NCBI RefSeq assembly: GCF_024124545.1
Contig: NZ_JAMXSF010000007.1
Span: 62,001 to 126,000, forward strand
From: Pseudoalteromonas sp. XMcav2-N
Lineage (GTDB): Bacteria; Pseudomonadota; Gammaproteobacteria; Enterobacterales; Alteromonadaceae
Length of the DNA: 64,000 bases
Reading direction: 5' to 3'
Part shown: piece after piece, positions 9,744 through 18,988 of the stretch
How positions within the stretch are numbered: position 1 is the first letter of the stretch
How the letters are laid out: every line of letters starts with the position of its first letter
Program-made: the position numbers and the translations under genes
The notes under the pieces: model-generated
Told to the model about the DNA's origin: nothing
What the model saw: only the letters and a program-made list of their open reading frames with translations
Database searches by the model: none

Positions 9744-10358
9744 TTATTTAGGTCTGACTTTCGCAAATGGTGCGGTGATCCCTGAGTACTCTCCACCACC
9801 CAGACGTGTCAGAGGGGCGGCTTTATCTGCCAAAACCTTAAGGCGTTGTTTGTGATCCAGCTCGGTGATTTTATCGCTCAGGTACAAGCTGACTATCTTC
9901 ACAAACACCAGATTTTGCGGTGTATCGCCGATCTCCTGTACTTCATACAGTTCACAACCGTAGGCAATATCGCAGTGGGCGACCCGTGGCATTGAAAAAC
10001 CGTTAAATTCAGCAAGCGCTATGTTGTTTGCAGTGACTTCTGATTCGCCATGGGGCAAGGTTGCGGCAGTCTGAGTCACTAACTCAGCGTCATGCTCTGA
10101 GGCAATGTGGATCACACAACGGCGTGTTGCTTTGATGTTTTTGACTGTATCTTTAATTTCACCAGTGGGCTTTTTTCCGGCCGAAAACATCAACAAAGGC
10201 GGCGCACTGGACACTGCCGTAAAATAAGAAAAGGGCGCCAGGTTATAGTTTTGAGCGCCGGACTCGGTTAGCACCCAGGCTATCGGCCTTGGGATCACTG
10301 TTTGAGTCATCAGGTGGTAGATCTGGGTGGGCGAAAAGTCAGCAAAGTTCAGTTCCAT
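9744..10358 (-). CDS. Flavin reductase-like, FMN-binding split-barrel protein
   Basis: About 204 residues with the flavin-reductase-like split-barrel pattern: VIPRPIAWVLTESG near residues 19-32 and LAPFSYFTAVSSAPPLLMFS soon after, both typical FMN-contacting parts. Relatives bind FMN and reduce flavins or act as oxidoreductases on unknown substrates in the cytosol. A longer frame starts at 10409, but the family N-terminus (MELNFADFSPTQIYHLM) begins at ATG 10358, so I use that start. It is divergent from the deacetylase gene at 10464, with about 105 bases between them that must hold both promoters. Confidence 0.85.
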   Translation of the reverse strand: MELNFADFSPTQIYHLMTQTVIPRPIAWVLTESGAQNYNLAPFSYFTAVSSAPPLLMFSAGKKPTGEIKDTVKNIKATRRCVIHIASEHDAELVTQTAATLPHGESEVTANNIALAEFNGFSMPRVAHCDIAYGCELYEVQEIGDTPQNLVFVKIVSLYLSDKITELDHKQRLKVLADKAAPLTRLGGGEYSGITAPFAKVRPK

Positions 10359-10463
10359 AAAACACAAGTACGCAAAGTTAAGGGACAACCATGGTGCCAC
10401 ACTAACCATCGGGTGGAAAGATGCGATACACTCTCTCTATCCCTGTTCTGTATTGTTCCGGAT

Positions 10464-11387
10464 ATGTATATAAACCGTCAGTCACTCAATACTCGCTTAC
10501 CTTTGGTTTACCATCCCAATTACTCGTTTAGTTTTGATCCAAACCACCGCTTTGTGATGAGCAAGTTTGCAAACTTGTATCAGCAGGTCAGGGCCATGGG
10601 TTTGATTGGCGACAACCTGCATCAGCCTCAACTGGGCTCGCCAGAGCCGCTGGAAACGGTGCACTGTGACACCTACCTGTGGGACCTTTGGCGCAATCAA
10701 CTCTGTGGGAAGGCCATGCGGCGTATTGGCCTGCCCTGGTCTGAGCAGTTGATGGCAAGGACGTTTACGGCACCGCTGGGCACACTCAAAACGGCTGAAC
10801 TGGCTTTACAACATGGTGTGGCCTGTCACCTTGCTGGCGGGACTCACCACGCACACTATGATTTTGGCTCGGGTTACTGCATGGTGAACGACCTGGCATT
10901 TACTTCTACAACTCTGATTGAGCAGGGTAAGGTCGACAATGTACTGATCTTTGATCTCGACGTTCATCAGGGTGATGGCACAGCAGCTATGTTAAAGCAT
11001 AATCCTTATGTGTTTACCTGCTCTATCCATTGTGAAAAAAATTTCCCGTTTCGAAAGCACAGCAGTGATCTCGATATTGGGTTGGTGAACAACCTAAAAG
11101 ATGCAGAATACCTGCATATTGTAGAAGACACTTTGAAAGGCCTGCTCGAAGACGTAAATCCGGATCTGGTATTGTATGATGCCGGTGTGGATATCTGGGA
11201 GCACGACGGTCTGGGCAAGCTGGATATCAGCTGGCGCGGTTTGGAACAGCGCGATGCCCTGGTGCTTAAAACCTGTCAGCAAGCTGGCGTACCGGTTGCA
11301 ACTGTGATCGGCGGCGGCTACGACAAAGACCATTTACGTCTGGCTCAGCGACATGCTATTGTGGTTGGGCAGGCGGCATTGCTTTAA
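10464..11387 (+). CDS. Histone deacetylase family protein
   Basis: The 307-residue protein matches the arginase/deacetylase fold family. GGTHHAHYDFGSGYC carries the tandem-His charge relay, LIFDLDVHQGDGTA supplies zinc ligands (Asp and His), and VIGGGYDKDH is the glycine-rich motif near the end. Bacterial members remove acetyl groups from acetylpolyamines, acetoin-type compounds or lysines. The true substrate here is not known. The frame extends upstream to 10302, but ATG 10464 (MYINRQSLNTRLPLVYHPNY) gives the standard N-terminus. No partner gene is evident. Confidence 0.9.
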   Translation: MYINRQSLNTRLPLVYHPNYSFSFDPNHRFVMSKFANLYQQVRAMGLIGDNLHQPQLGSPEPLETVHCDTYLWDLWRNQLCGKAMRRIGLPWSEQLMARTFTAPLGTLKTAELALQHGVACHLAGGTHHAHYDFGSGYCMVNDLAFTSTTLIEQGKVDNVLIFDLDVHQGDGTAAMLKHNPYVFTCSIHCEKNFPFRKHSSDLDIGLVNNLKDAEYLHIVEDTLKGLLEDVNPDLVLYDAGVDIWEHDGLGKLDISWRGLEQRDALVLKTCQQAGVPVATVIGGGYDKDHLRLAQRHAIVVGQAALL

Positions 11388-11465
11388 ACTCATGTATACG
11401 TGACTAAGGCTCAATTGAACAATAATTGGTCTGCACTTGTTAGTGAACAATTATAAAAGGAAAAA

Positions 11466-11912
11466 ATGAAGTACTTTTTGGCAATCATCTTACTTGTGAT
11501 TTCAATGCAAGGCGCTGCACAAGCTGAAAACAGGCAGTCATCGTTAGTATGTATGCAGTTGATCCAAATCGTAGATTCTGCATTCTCATACAAAAGCCAG
11601 GGGAAAACCAAACAACAAATGCTGGCTCCCTTACCATCAAAAGACGTATTAGCAGGTTATCCAAAGAGTATGTCTGCACAGCGGCTATTGGGTGAGCAGA
11701 TGCTCGAGGTGGTTGCGGATATATATTCTTATGAAGCGCTGCCTAAAGTGGCATATTCAGCTTACCGCGCAGAGAGTTGTCATCGCAGCACCACCGGTCA
11801 GCCTGTCGTTAAAGATTTTTCAAAGGTAACCGCTCAACTATCACATTGTGGCAGTTTGGATAGAGAGGCGCAGTACAAATGTGGGTTTGAGCTTGCAAAG
11901 CCAGTGCTCTAA
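11466..11912 (+). CDS. Small exported protein of unknown function
   Basis: 148 residues starting MKYFLAIILLVISMQGAAQA, a clear signal peptide. The mature protein has four cysteines (VCMQL, SCHRS, HCGSL, KCGFE) that could make two disulfides. An AAAGGAAAAA stretch just before ATG 11466 provides the ribosome binding site. I do not recognise a named family. It lies between the deacetylase gene and a dispersed hairpin and appears to be a single-gene unit. Confidence 0.7.
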   Translation: MKYFLAIILLVISMQGAAQAENRQSSLVCMQLIQIVDSAFSYKSQGKTKQQMLAPLPSKDVLAGYPKSMSAQRLLGEQMLEVVADIYSYEALPKVAYSAYRAESCHRSTTGQPVVKDFSKVTAQLSHCGSLDREAQYKCGFELAKPVL

Positions 11913-11935
11913 CTGATACGCCACACTTGTCATCC

Positions 11936-11956
11936 CGGGTGCTTGCGACCCGGGAT
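11936..11956. repeat. Short perfect palindrome, possible dispersed repeat
   Basis: CCCGGGT and ACCCGGG flank a 7-base loop (GCTTGCG), inside the context GTCATCCCGGG...CCCGGGATCTG. Such GTCATCCC...GGGATC hairpins occur as dispersed intergenic repeats in many bacteria. There is no T-run, so a simple terminator role is less likely. Confidence 0.45.
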
Positions 11957-12072
11957 CTGCTTAACGCCACTCGGCTCTCTAACCGGGCGTATTAAAAAAG
12001 TGTTATAAGTGCTCTGTGTACTTATATCCAGCGGCTAGCGTCGATGTCGCTCAGCCCTGGACCCGATTCACT

Positions 12073-13053
12073 TCACCTAGTGCGCTGACTATCAACCAGT
12101 TGTGCAAGCTCACTGCGGCTGTTGATCCCGATCTTGTCGTAAATACGGTATAAGTGATTAGAAACGGTTGACGGAGCAACATCCAGTTGTCTGGCTACTT
12201 CTTTAAAGGTCAGGCCTTTGCATACCCATTTCACAATTTGTGCTTCGCGCTGGCTTAACAAATCTAAGGGGCCCGGTATTCTCAGCGTCACTGTCATTAG
12301 CTCACCCTGTGCTTTAAAAGAGACTGCCAGGTTATTGATCTGCACTGTAGAGTTATCTTTGCCAATAGCAAAGGGCAGGGTAACGCCTGAGCGATTGGGA
12401 AAATACTCGTTGAGTAAAGTGACAAAACGGGGCTGGACCTCGTGAAAACATCCATTTAAGTCGCATATCGCAGATGCGGCGTGTTCCTTGGTGTGGAGCA
12501 CATTGCCTGCATGTAAGTGCAGAAAAAAGGCATGTGAGGCGGCATTGACCAGATGAAACACAAGTCGCTCCTGTAATTGGCGTTCGTACTCGGTAAATAT
12601 CTGTGCTCTGTCAAAGCGGTATAAACTGAGCAGCGAATACAGGCCATTGTCCTGATCAAAATGTCCGGCAGCCAGGATACGTTCAATACCATAAGGCTGA
12701 AACAATTGCTGATATAACGGAGACTGGTAAAAGTCATTATCAGCAATCACGTCCTGCATATTCACCGGTTTGCCGAGGTTGTTGATCACGGCGTCTTTGA
12801 TAGGGTTGATGGGCAGGGTTTTTTGCAGCTGATGGGCATAATGTTCATCCAAACCAATATGGCAAACATAATGAAAGTGAATATCTGCGCTGTTGCCACT
12901 GCCCCAAAATGCCGCATCAAAGTCGATGATCCTGGATAATTGTTCCAAAGCCCACACACGATACTCATCCGGCGGTATGCGTGCGGCTTCACGATAAAGA
13001 GTGCTGATGAAAGCTTCTGTGCTTTTTGCAGTCTGAGTGATATGTGTTGTCAT
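12073..13053 (-). CDS. LuxR-type helix-turn-helix transcriptional regulator
   Basis: The 326-residue protein has a C-terminal LuxR/GerE HTH (SQREAQIVKWVCKGLTFKEV, then AxxLDVAPSTVSNHLYRIYDKIG, residues about 262-315). The N-terminal 200 residues have no recognisable receiver or autoinducer-binding motif but look like a globular sensor region. It should bind DNA in response to an unknown ligand. It lies next to the ceramidase gene on the same strand, 265 bases downstream of it, with the ceramidase terminator between them, so the two are probably separate units. Whether it controls the ceramidase cannot be told. Confidence 0.85.
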   Translation of the reverse strand: MTTHITQTAKSTEAFISTLYREAARIPPDEYRVWALEQLSRIIDFDAAFWGSGNSADIHFHYVCHIGLDEHYAHQLQKTLPINPIKDAVINNLGKPVNMQDVIADNDFYQSPLYQQLFQPYGIERILAAGHFDQDNGLYSLLSLYRFDRAQIFTEYERQLQERLVFHLVNAASHAFFLHLHAGNVLHTKEHAASAICDLNGCFHEVQPRFVTLLNEYFPNRSGVTLPFAIGKDNSTVQINNLAVSFKAQGELMTVTLRIPGPLDLLSQREAQIVKWVCKGLTFKEVARQLDVAPSTVSNHLYRIYDKIGINSRSELAQLVDSQRTR

Positions 13054-13278
13054 AATGGCTTTTATTCACCCGGAGCAAGCTCTGAGATGTGACTACTCTG
13101 CGTCAGGCTTTTCCAGGTAGAGTAAATATTCAAGTTTTTAAAGCGATGATAGAGGGAATAAGAAATTTTGTATATCCGATGTTGTCATGATATCGCGGTG
13201 TCAATCGAGGAGGGGGCAGCGTGACGCTAGGTCGTTATGGCGGCAGAAGCTGTTGAGTGTAGTAAAAGTTGGTGCATG

Positions 13279-13302
13279 AAAAAGGCCATGTAAAACATGG
13301 CC
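13279..13302 (-). terminator. Rho-independent terminator of the ceramidase gene
   Basis: On the minus strand GGCCATG, a 5-base loop and CATGGCC are followed by TTTTT. It begins 16 bases after the ceramidase stop codon. Confidence 0.8.
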
Positions 13303-13317
13303 GGAAAATAAACGGAA

Positions 13318-15426
13318 TTAGTTCACTGTAAAGGAGCGGCTATGACCAGAGTAACTTCGTATCTTACCACCCCAGCCGCTTTTCCAGTGGCCATTGTGTT
13401 TAATGCGATAGGTACCTGTGGGCATGGCCGGATTGATAGTCCATTCCAGCTGCGCGAACGAGCAGGCCATACAATCCGCTGCGGTATCGCGAGCCCAGGT
13501 GAACTTAGTGCTTAGATCGTTGTCAGTTAAAACCGTTGACCAGCCACCGTTTTCATATCGCTGCACCTCCATAAAGCTCGACATGGTTTTAAAGTTATTC
13601 TGAGGGTGGCCGGAGCGAAACTTCACCTTAACCGTATTACCACGCACGTAACTGCTGTTGGCATCATTCCAGGTTTGCCCGAAAGACTCCCACAGGCGTT
13701 TATCATCGTACACTACACCAATGGCATAGACTTTTTGTTTATTGGACCAGTCCAGCGGGCTCGGACCTGAGTCAAGGGCATCGCCGTTTACCAAAGCATT
13801 GGCAAGTCCGCTAAAGATCTGCCGATATGCCGCCAGACTGTACTGACCAAACAAGGTGTGCGCTCCTTCGTAATACTGGATCTGATATTCCTCTTTGGTT
13901 GTGATGTACCCGCCGTAGGCATTAGCCAGCCCGGCAAAAGTCACAGTGGTGATGCCACGAGGAGCAAGCGCTGTTTGTAAATCGCTGCGCAGGCGACGTG
14001 CCGCCATGGTTGTCATCTCACCCGGGATCCCCACAAGTGCCATTTCACCAATCTGAAAGAGCTGGAAAGGTAAGGTATCTGTATACAGGTGTGCGCCGGC
14101 GCCCAGCTGAGTGGGTAAAAAGGTGGGTTTAGGGTACTGACATACCTCGTGGGTTTTGCTGCCCAACACGTTTTTATCAAACCCGAGCAGGCCTGCAAAA
14201 TCATTGATGAATTTAAACGCACCACCCACAGCACCAATCACCGTACTGCGATCCCAGCTGGTTCCTTCGTTATCCTGTGTCATACCTTCAAATACACCCG
14301 ACTGGCCAGAAGGGCCATCATAGGTCGCACCCGCAGTCATCGAAAAGCCAATCGCACCTTCACACAAAGACTGCGCTCCATTGCCCGTGTAGTGCCCTGA
14401 GATATTCAGGCCGGGCAATTTTACGTACTGAAAGCGTACGTCTAGTGCACCATTGAGCGTGTTTGTTGCATTGTTATAAAGGCTCAGCGCTTTGTTATAT
14501 TGCTTGTTTGCCGATAGCGCAACATTGGCTTCATTGCTACCCGCACAACCATTTTCAGGACCGCATACATTGGGCGAAACATCGCCTTCTTCACTGTTCG
14601 CAAAGGCGGCAACAAACTGACCCGACAGTGGCCAGTTAGCCCCTTTTTGCTTTTCAAATAACTGAGCGGCAACGCCTTTGTTGTCTCCGGTTATAAGGCG
14701 CTGACTCTGGTTGCTTGACACATTATGCACGCCAAACCAGTTGATCATCCCAATCTCCTGGCCATTGCTTTTCACCAGCTTTAGCAAGGTCATGGTTTCA
14801 TTAACCTGAGTGTCGTATTCGTCGGCATCTGGGTTTTGGTTGTAGGCGGTAAGGTTGCGGTTAACTGCCGCGCCGGATAATTGCCCCTGATTGATGTGAA
14901 TACTGCCTAAGCCTCTGCTCAGATAGGCGTTACGAATGGACAGGTAGATACCATTGACTATGGTGTTGTAATTATCTTCGTCATAACCCAATGCACTCAT
15001 ATTAAGCATAATATTGTGATCATAACCACCAGGCCCGACGTGAACATGCGTTGCGCTGAGCATTACATTTTTCTGGTTAAAAAATGGCGCAATTAGCGGG
15101 TCGCTAGCGATTTTTTTGAGCACCCCCTGATGCACACCCTGGGTGATGCTTTGCAGATCTGCACTGACAAAGGTGACAAGCTGGTTGGAATTTGGTTTGC
15201 CAATTACAAATGCACGAGACCAAAGGCGTGTATGTATCCCTTTGGTGGTTTGCCCAACATCGCCATACCCTACCATGCCCCGATCGGCGGCCGGTCCGGT
15301 AATATCATAGATCCCAGAGCCAATGATCCAGTCACTATTTGCTTTTGTACCCAGGCTAACAAGCATCAGCGCTAAGCTACTGACTCTAATCAGCCAGGTT
15401 TTATATCTTGCGTGTAAAGTAGTCAT
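13318..15426 (-). CDS. Secreted neutral ceramidase
   Basis: About 702 residues. The protein starts with a signal peptide (ARYKTWLIRVSSLALMLVSL, then GTKANS) and carries the neutral/alkaline ceramidase pattern: GSGIYDITGPAADRGMVGY near the mature N-terminus, ATHVHVGPGGYDH with the zinc-binding histidines, NWFGVHNVSS, and the nucleophile motif EEGDVSPNVCG. A C-terminal immunoglobulin-like ceramidase domain follows from about residue 560. The enzyme cleaves the N-acyl bond of ceramide to sphingosine and fatty acid, outside the cell. A start at 15471 is possible, but ATG 15426 has a GGGGGA ribosome binding site and puts the signal peptide near the N-terminus. In a marine heterotroph it may serve scavenging of eukaryotic sphingolipids or host interaction (inference). 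Confidence 0.93.
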   Translation of the reverse strand: MTTLHARYKTWLIRVSSLALMLVSLGTKANSDWIIGSGIYDITGPAADRGMVGYGDVGQTTKGIHTRLWSRAFVIGKPNSNQLVTFVSADLQSITQGVHQGVLKKIASDPLIAPFFNQKNVMLSATHVHVGPGGYDHNIMLNMSALGYDEDNYNTIVNGIYLSIRNAYLSRGLGSIHINQGQLSGAAVNRNLTAYNQNPDADEYDTQVNETMTLLKLVKSNGQEIGMINWFGVHNVSSNQSQRLITGDNKGVAAQLFEKQKGANWPLSGQFVAAFANSEEGDVSPNVCGPENGCAGSNEANVALSANKQYNKALSLYNNATNTLNGALDVRFQYVKLPGLNISGHYTGNGAQSLCEGAIGFSMTAGATYDGPSGQSGVFEGMTQDNEGTSWDRSTVIGAVGGAFKFINDFAGLLGFDKNVLGSKTHEVCQYPKPTFLPTQLGAGAHLYTDTLPFQLFQIGEMALVGIPGEMTTMAARRLRSDLQTALAPRGITTVTFAGLANAYGGYITTKEEYQIQYYEGAHTLFGQYSLAAYRQIFSGLANALVNGDALDSGPSPLDWSNKQKVYAIGVVYDDKRLWESFGQTWNDANSSYVRGNTVKVKFRSGHPQNNFKTMSSFMEVQRYENGGWSTVLTDNDLSTKFTWARDTAADCMACSFAQLEWTINPAMPTGTYRIKHNGHWKSGWGGKIRSYSGHSRSFTVN

Positions 15427-15481
15427 ATTAATCCCCCAGCCATACCAAGCAACATGGCTGTTTTCGTTCATTGTTTAGGAT

Positions 15482-15508
15482 AAGCACCCATTTGGAATGG
15501 GTGCTTTT
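15482..15508 (+). terminator. Orphan hairpin upstream of the ceramidase start
   Basis: An 11-bp perfect stem (AAGCACCCATT / AATGGGTGCTT) with a 3-base loop followed by TT on the plus strand. No plus-strand gene ends here, so it either ends an unseen transcript or forms part of the ceramidase mRNA leader. Confidence 0.4.
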
Positions 15509-15958
15509 GATACTCGCGAGATTGAGGGGTTATTAAATCTTGGTTAGCAATGTAACTAAATAGTAATATTGACCTAACAAGCCGATACAGTGAGAGCTGA
15601 CTATTTATGGCTGTTGCTAAATAAACAAAGTTGCCCGAGCAATGTCATCAGCAAGGGGTAAAGCATTGCTGCTCTATCTGCCTTATGGCAGGTTGCTTTT
15701 TACCTTCTTTGTCCTTTATCCGATTACCTGTTTTCCAGTTATTGTCACGAAGATTAAGTTTTGCGCTGTGTCTGCAGTAGATCTTAGTTGAAAAAAATTG
15801 AACTTAATGGTGTTGAACTTTGTTTTGGGCAAGCAGGGATTACATTGGATAGCGCCTTAAATTGCGAAATTATGAGTTAAGTCATAAACATGTTCACTTA
15901 TTGGTATCTCAAGGGTTAATTAGCCACTTTTTTTGCATAAAAATCAACTGATCTTATT

Positions 15959-15977
15959 GATTATGATTCTCATTGGT
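15959..15977 (+). promoter_or_regulatory. Candidate Fur box upstream of the lipoprotein/TonB receptor operon
   Basis: GATTATGATTCTCATTGGT matches the 19-bp Fur consensus (GATAATGATAATCATTATC) at 13 positions by hand alignment. It lies about 120 bases before the start at 16097. The rest of the 670-base gap between 15426 and 16097 is AT-rich, with no gene and no RNA that I recognise. Confidence 0.5.
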
Positions 15978-16096
15978 ATTAATATGCGCCGCGTTTCAGT
16001 GCTTTTTATGTTAATTTTGAGAAATAAACTGCGTTTAAAATGAGTTTTCACTCTAATCCTTTCGACTAGCAAGCTCCACTTTAAATCGGATGAAAT

Positions 16097-18976
16097 ATGA
16101 ATAAGTATCTATTAAATTTAGCTTTTATGGCTAATCTGGGCGTTTTTTTGTGTGCCTGTAGTGGAGGAACTAATGAAGAGGGGAATCAGGAACCCACTTT
16201 TACCTCTTCCGAAAACCGTTTTGCTTTGGATGAAGATACTAGTTTAAATGGTGTGTTTTATGCATCAGATCCGGATGGTGATGTGTTGGCGTTTGGGGTG
16301 GGGAAGTCTCCACGAAATGGCGTACTTACGGTTAACCGAGATGGCAGCTTTGTATATGTGCCAAAAGAACATTTTTTTGGAGAAGATACTGCAAACATCA
16401 TTGTTTCAGACAGTATTGCTACGACGACCAGAGAAATAACATTTATTGTTGAAAACATTAATGATGCACCCGTTATCATTTCGAGCCATGTTGCCGTCAG
16501 CGAGGTAGGTAGAGCCGTCGGTCAGATTGTTGCAATCGATTATGATAATGATGCATTAAAATTTAGCGTGATAAGAGAGCCTGAAAAAGGGGTTTTAACT
16601 CTTAACACTAACGATGGTAGCTTTGAATATGAGGTAAATTCAAATGTTGAGATAGATGATACCTTTACTGTTAGCGTAAGTGACGGAAAAGACGAAGCTA
16701 CCCAGGCTGAGATATTTGTCCGGCCTTCTTTTGTCACGAATGATGACAAACGCAACTACTACTACAACTCTGACAGTTCACACCTTGCAAGAGCAATAGC
16801 GTTAATTGAGGTCAACCAACAAGGTGATAAAGAGGCCATATCTGATGCTGCACTATCCGGACTAGGGTATTTAGACATTGCCGTAGGTTATGCACAGTCC
16901 GGTTTTACCCAAACGGCGACTGGGATAATTGAAAAGCACATTTTAAGCAGGACGGTTAAGGCACAGGCATATCAAAAAGTCGCTACCGCATTGGACGAGC
17001 AATCTAACCTGGTGCTGGCCAATGAATTGCGTGAAAAAGCCACAGTTGAGTACAACACATATATCGCTGAAATCGGCACAGAAAACATTACGCCGTCGAA
17101 TGCGCTTTTCTATCTTGTCGTCACTCGGGATTACATAGATGCAGAACAAAATGAGCAAGCTAAAAAGCTGCTGGCAACAACGCGTTTATTTGCAGACGAG
17201 CTGAGCGATTTAAGCCTTGAATCGAAAAGTGCGCATCGCGCGTTTGTTGGGGCCTATCTTGAGCATGCGCAAAACATGACGGAGGATTTCCTTAACAATG
17301 CTGCTGGCACAACGTTTGAAAACGCATTTAATGCCATTCAAAATCTGTCAGATATTACCGCCACTGTGAGCTTTGACGAATCGAGCCGAGGCATAACACA
17401 TAAATACAGAGCCAATTACTATCGTCAGGCGGCGCAACTTGCGCACCTGTTAAGCCTGGTGTCACAAGGAGCACAAAAGCAAAAGGCGGTTGAGCTTGCC
17501 AAAGCTAATCTGGCTTCTGGATTGGCTCTTTATACTGATATTTCCTATGACCCTAACTATAAACGAGAGGCTGAACAGTACGCAGCAACAACGCTGGCAC
17601 GGTTTGACACGCCACTGCAGTTTTTTAGTGGTTTGTTTTTATCTTTGTACCCAGAGTATGTAGCTGCGAACAAAACCGCAGATTACTCAGGTAATGTTGC
17701 TTATGAGCTGATTAAGCAGGTTGGCAGTAGTACAGATCTGCGCTATGCCCATCGTCATATGTATGCGCATGCTTTGTTGAGCAATGCACAAGCCGGGCTT
17801 GCACTAACCTCTACGCTGACTGAGCTCAATGCAACCTTTGCAGGGGGTAATGAAGCCGAAATTTTCCACACCCTGATTGAGTTTGGCCCAACCAACTCAA
17901 TGGAGCGTTACGGCAGCTGGTTGCTCCACTATGCAGGCTACAAAGAGCAGGCATTGCTGCTAATCGATGAGGCACACAAATTGTTGCAAAGTGAGGCGTA
18001 TCAGAACGATGTTGGGCTGGTGGTTAGCCAGGTGGTGGGCAATCATGGTTGTTTGCGGTTGGCTGAATTAAATACTGTATTTGGTGGCAATCAAGCACGT
18101 ACTGATGCCCTGCTCGCAACTTGTGCAGAGATTATTGAGAAGAAATATAAAAACAATAGCACGCTCACCGCAGAGCGAAAAATCGAAGCCTTCAATACCA
18201 TGACAATAGGCTGGTCTAAGGGACACAGGGCTGATTTAGCGCAGGCCACGAGCGCTGAAGCACAAAAGATCGCTGCCGATATTACTGATTTCGAAGACTC
18301 CCTTAAGGCACACCTTTATGTTGCCAGTGCATTGGCAACTGGCGCAGAGCTGAGCCAAAGTCAGAGTGTTGCCACAGCGGCTTTGGAGAACACCCTCGTG
18401 CAGCTGAATAAAGAGCTGGAAACGGCTAAGTTGGTTGAGTTGATCGACGATGTTCTGGGCCAACTGAATTTAGTGACGTCACAGGATAAAGAAGCGTCAT
18501 ACCTGAAAATATACAAGCTTTACTTTGCAATCATGCAGCGGGCAGGTACCCATGACGATTATCGCACTGTCAGAGAAAGTATCACACTCAAACTCACTCA
18601 GGTTTTTGACAAAGTTGAATCTTTAGCAAGCGCTCTGTCAGAAAACGACCGACAGGATATTTACGAATCTCTGATTAAGCATTATTCGGCACTCGGCCTA
18701 TATGACAAGGCACGCTCCCTGGCAACGGACCCTGTTTATACCGAGGCTGACAAAGAACAACTGCTTCTGACAATTGTTCAGAGTCAGGCTACGCAGGATG
18801 AATTTCCGGCATCTGCAATCGCCAATGTTGATACGGACAAAGACGGGCTTGCTAACTTCTTTTTGCCGACAGCAACTGAGCAGCAAAGGGCAGACTCAGG
18901 ATTGAGCCTGGATCAAGATAGTGACAATGATGGTAAGCCCGATCCGGAAGATCTCACACCCCTTTCCAAAGACTAA
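16097..18976 (+). CDS. Lipoprotein with cadherin-like repeats, helical repeats and a calcium-binding C-terminus
   Basis: The 959-residue protein has a lipobox near residues 19-22 (LCAC). Residues about 35-125 and 125-210 form two cadherin/VCBS-like beta modules (DEDTSLNGVFYASDPDGD and IVAIDYDNDALKFSV). The long middle part (220-900) is helical with TPR-like pairs (QAYQKVATALDE, ANELREKA). The end (DTDKDGLANF, then LDQDSDNDGKPDPEDLTP) has thrombospondin type-3-like calcium sites. It should sit on the outer membrane and may act as a surface partner of the TonB-dependent receptor encoded 12 bases downstream. A candidate Fur box lies upstream. The function is not known. Confidence 0.8.
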   Translation: MNKYLLNLAFMANLGVFLCACSGGTNEEGNQEPTFTSSENRFALDEDTSLNGVFYASDPDGDVLAFGVGKSPRNGVLTVNRDGSFVYVPKEHFFGEDTANIIVSDSIATTTREITFIVENINDAPVIISSHVAVSEVGRAVGQIVAIDYDNDALKFSVIREPEKGVLTLNTNDGSFEYEVNSNVEIDDTFTVSVSDGKDEATQAEIFVRPSFVTNDDKRNYYYNSDSSHLARAIALIEVNQQGDKEAISDAALSGLGYLDIAVGYAQSGFTQTATGIIEKHILSRTVKAQAYQKVATALDEQSNLVLANELREKATVEYNTYIAEIGTENITPSNALFYLVVTRDYIDAEQNEQAKKLLATTRLFADELSDLSLESKSAHRAFVGAYLEHAQNMTEDFLNNAAGTTFENAFNAIQNLSDITATVSFDESSRGITHKYRANYYRQAAQLAHLLSLVSQGAQKQKAVELAKANLASGLALYTDISYDPNYKREAEQYAATTLARFDTPLQFFSGLFLSLYPEYVAANKTADYSGNVAYELIKQVGSSTDLRYAHRHMYAHALLSNAQAGLALTSTLTELNATFAGGNEAEIFHTLIEFGPTNSMERYGSWLLHYAGYKEQALLLIDEAHKLLQSEAYQNDVGLVVSQVVGNHGCLRLAELNTVFGGNQARTDALLATCAEIIEKKYKNNSTLTAERKIEAFNTMTIGWSKGHRADLAQATSAEAQKIAADITDFEDSLKAHLYVASALATGAELSQSQSVATAALENTLVQLNKELETAKLVELIDDVLGQLNLVTSQDKEASYLKIYKLYFAIMQRAGTHDDYRTVRESITLKLTQVFDKVESLASALSENDRQDIYESLIKHYSALGLYDKARSLATDPVYTEADKEQLLLTIVQSQATQDEFPASAIANVDTDKDGLANFFLPTATEQQRADSGLSLDQDSDNDGKPDPEDLTPLSKD

Positions 18977-18988
18977 ATAGTAGTAAAG

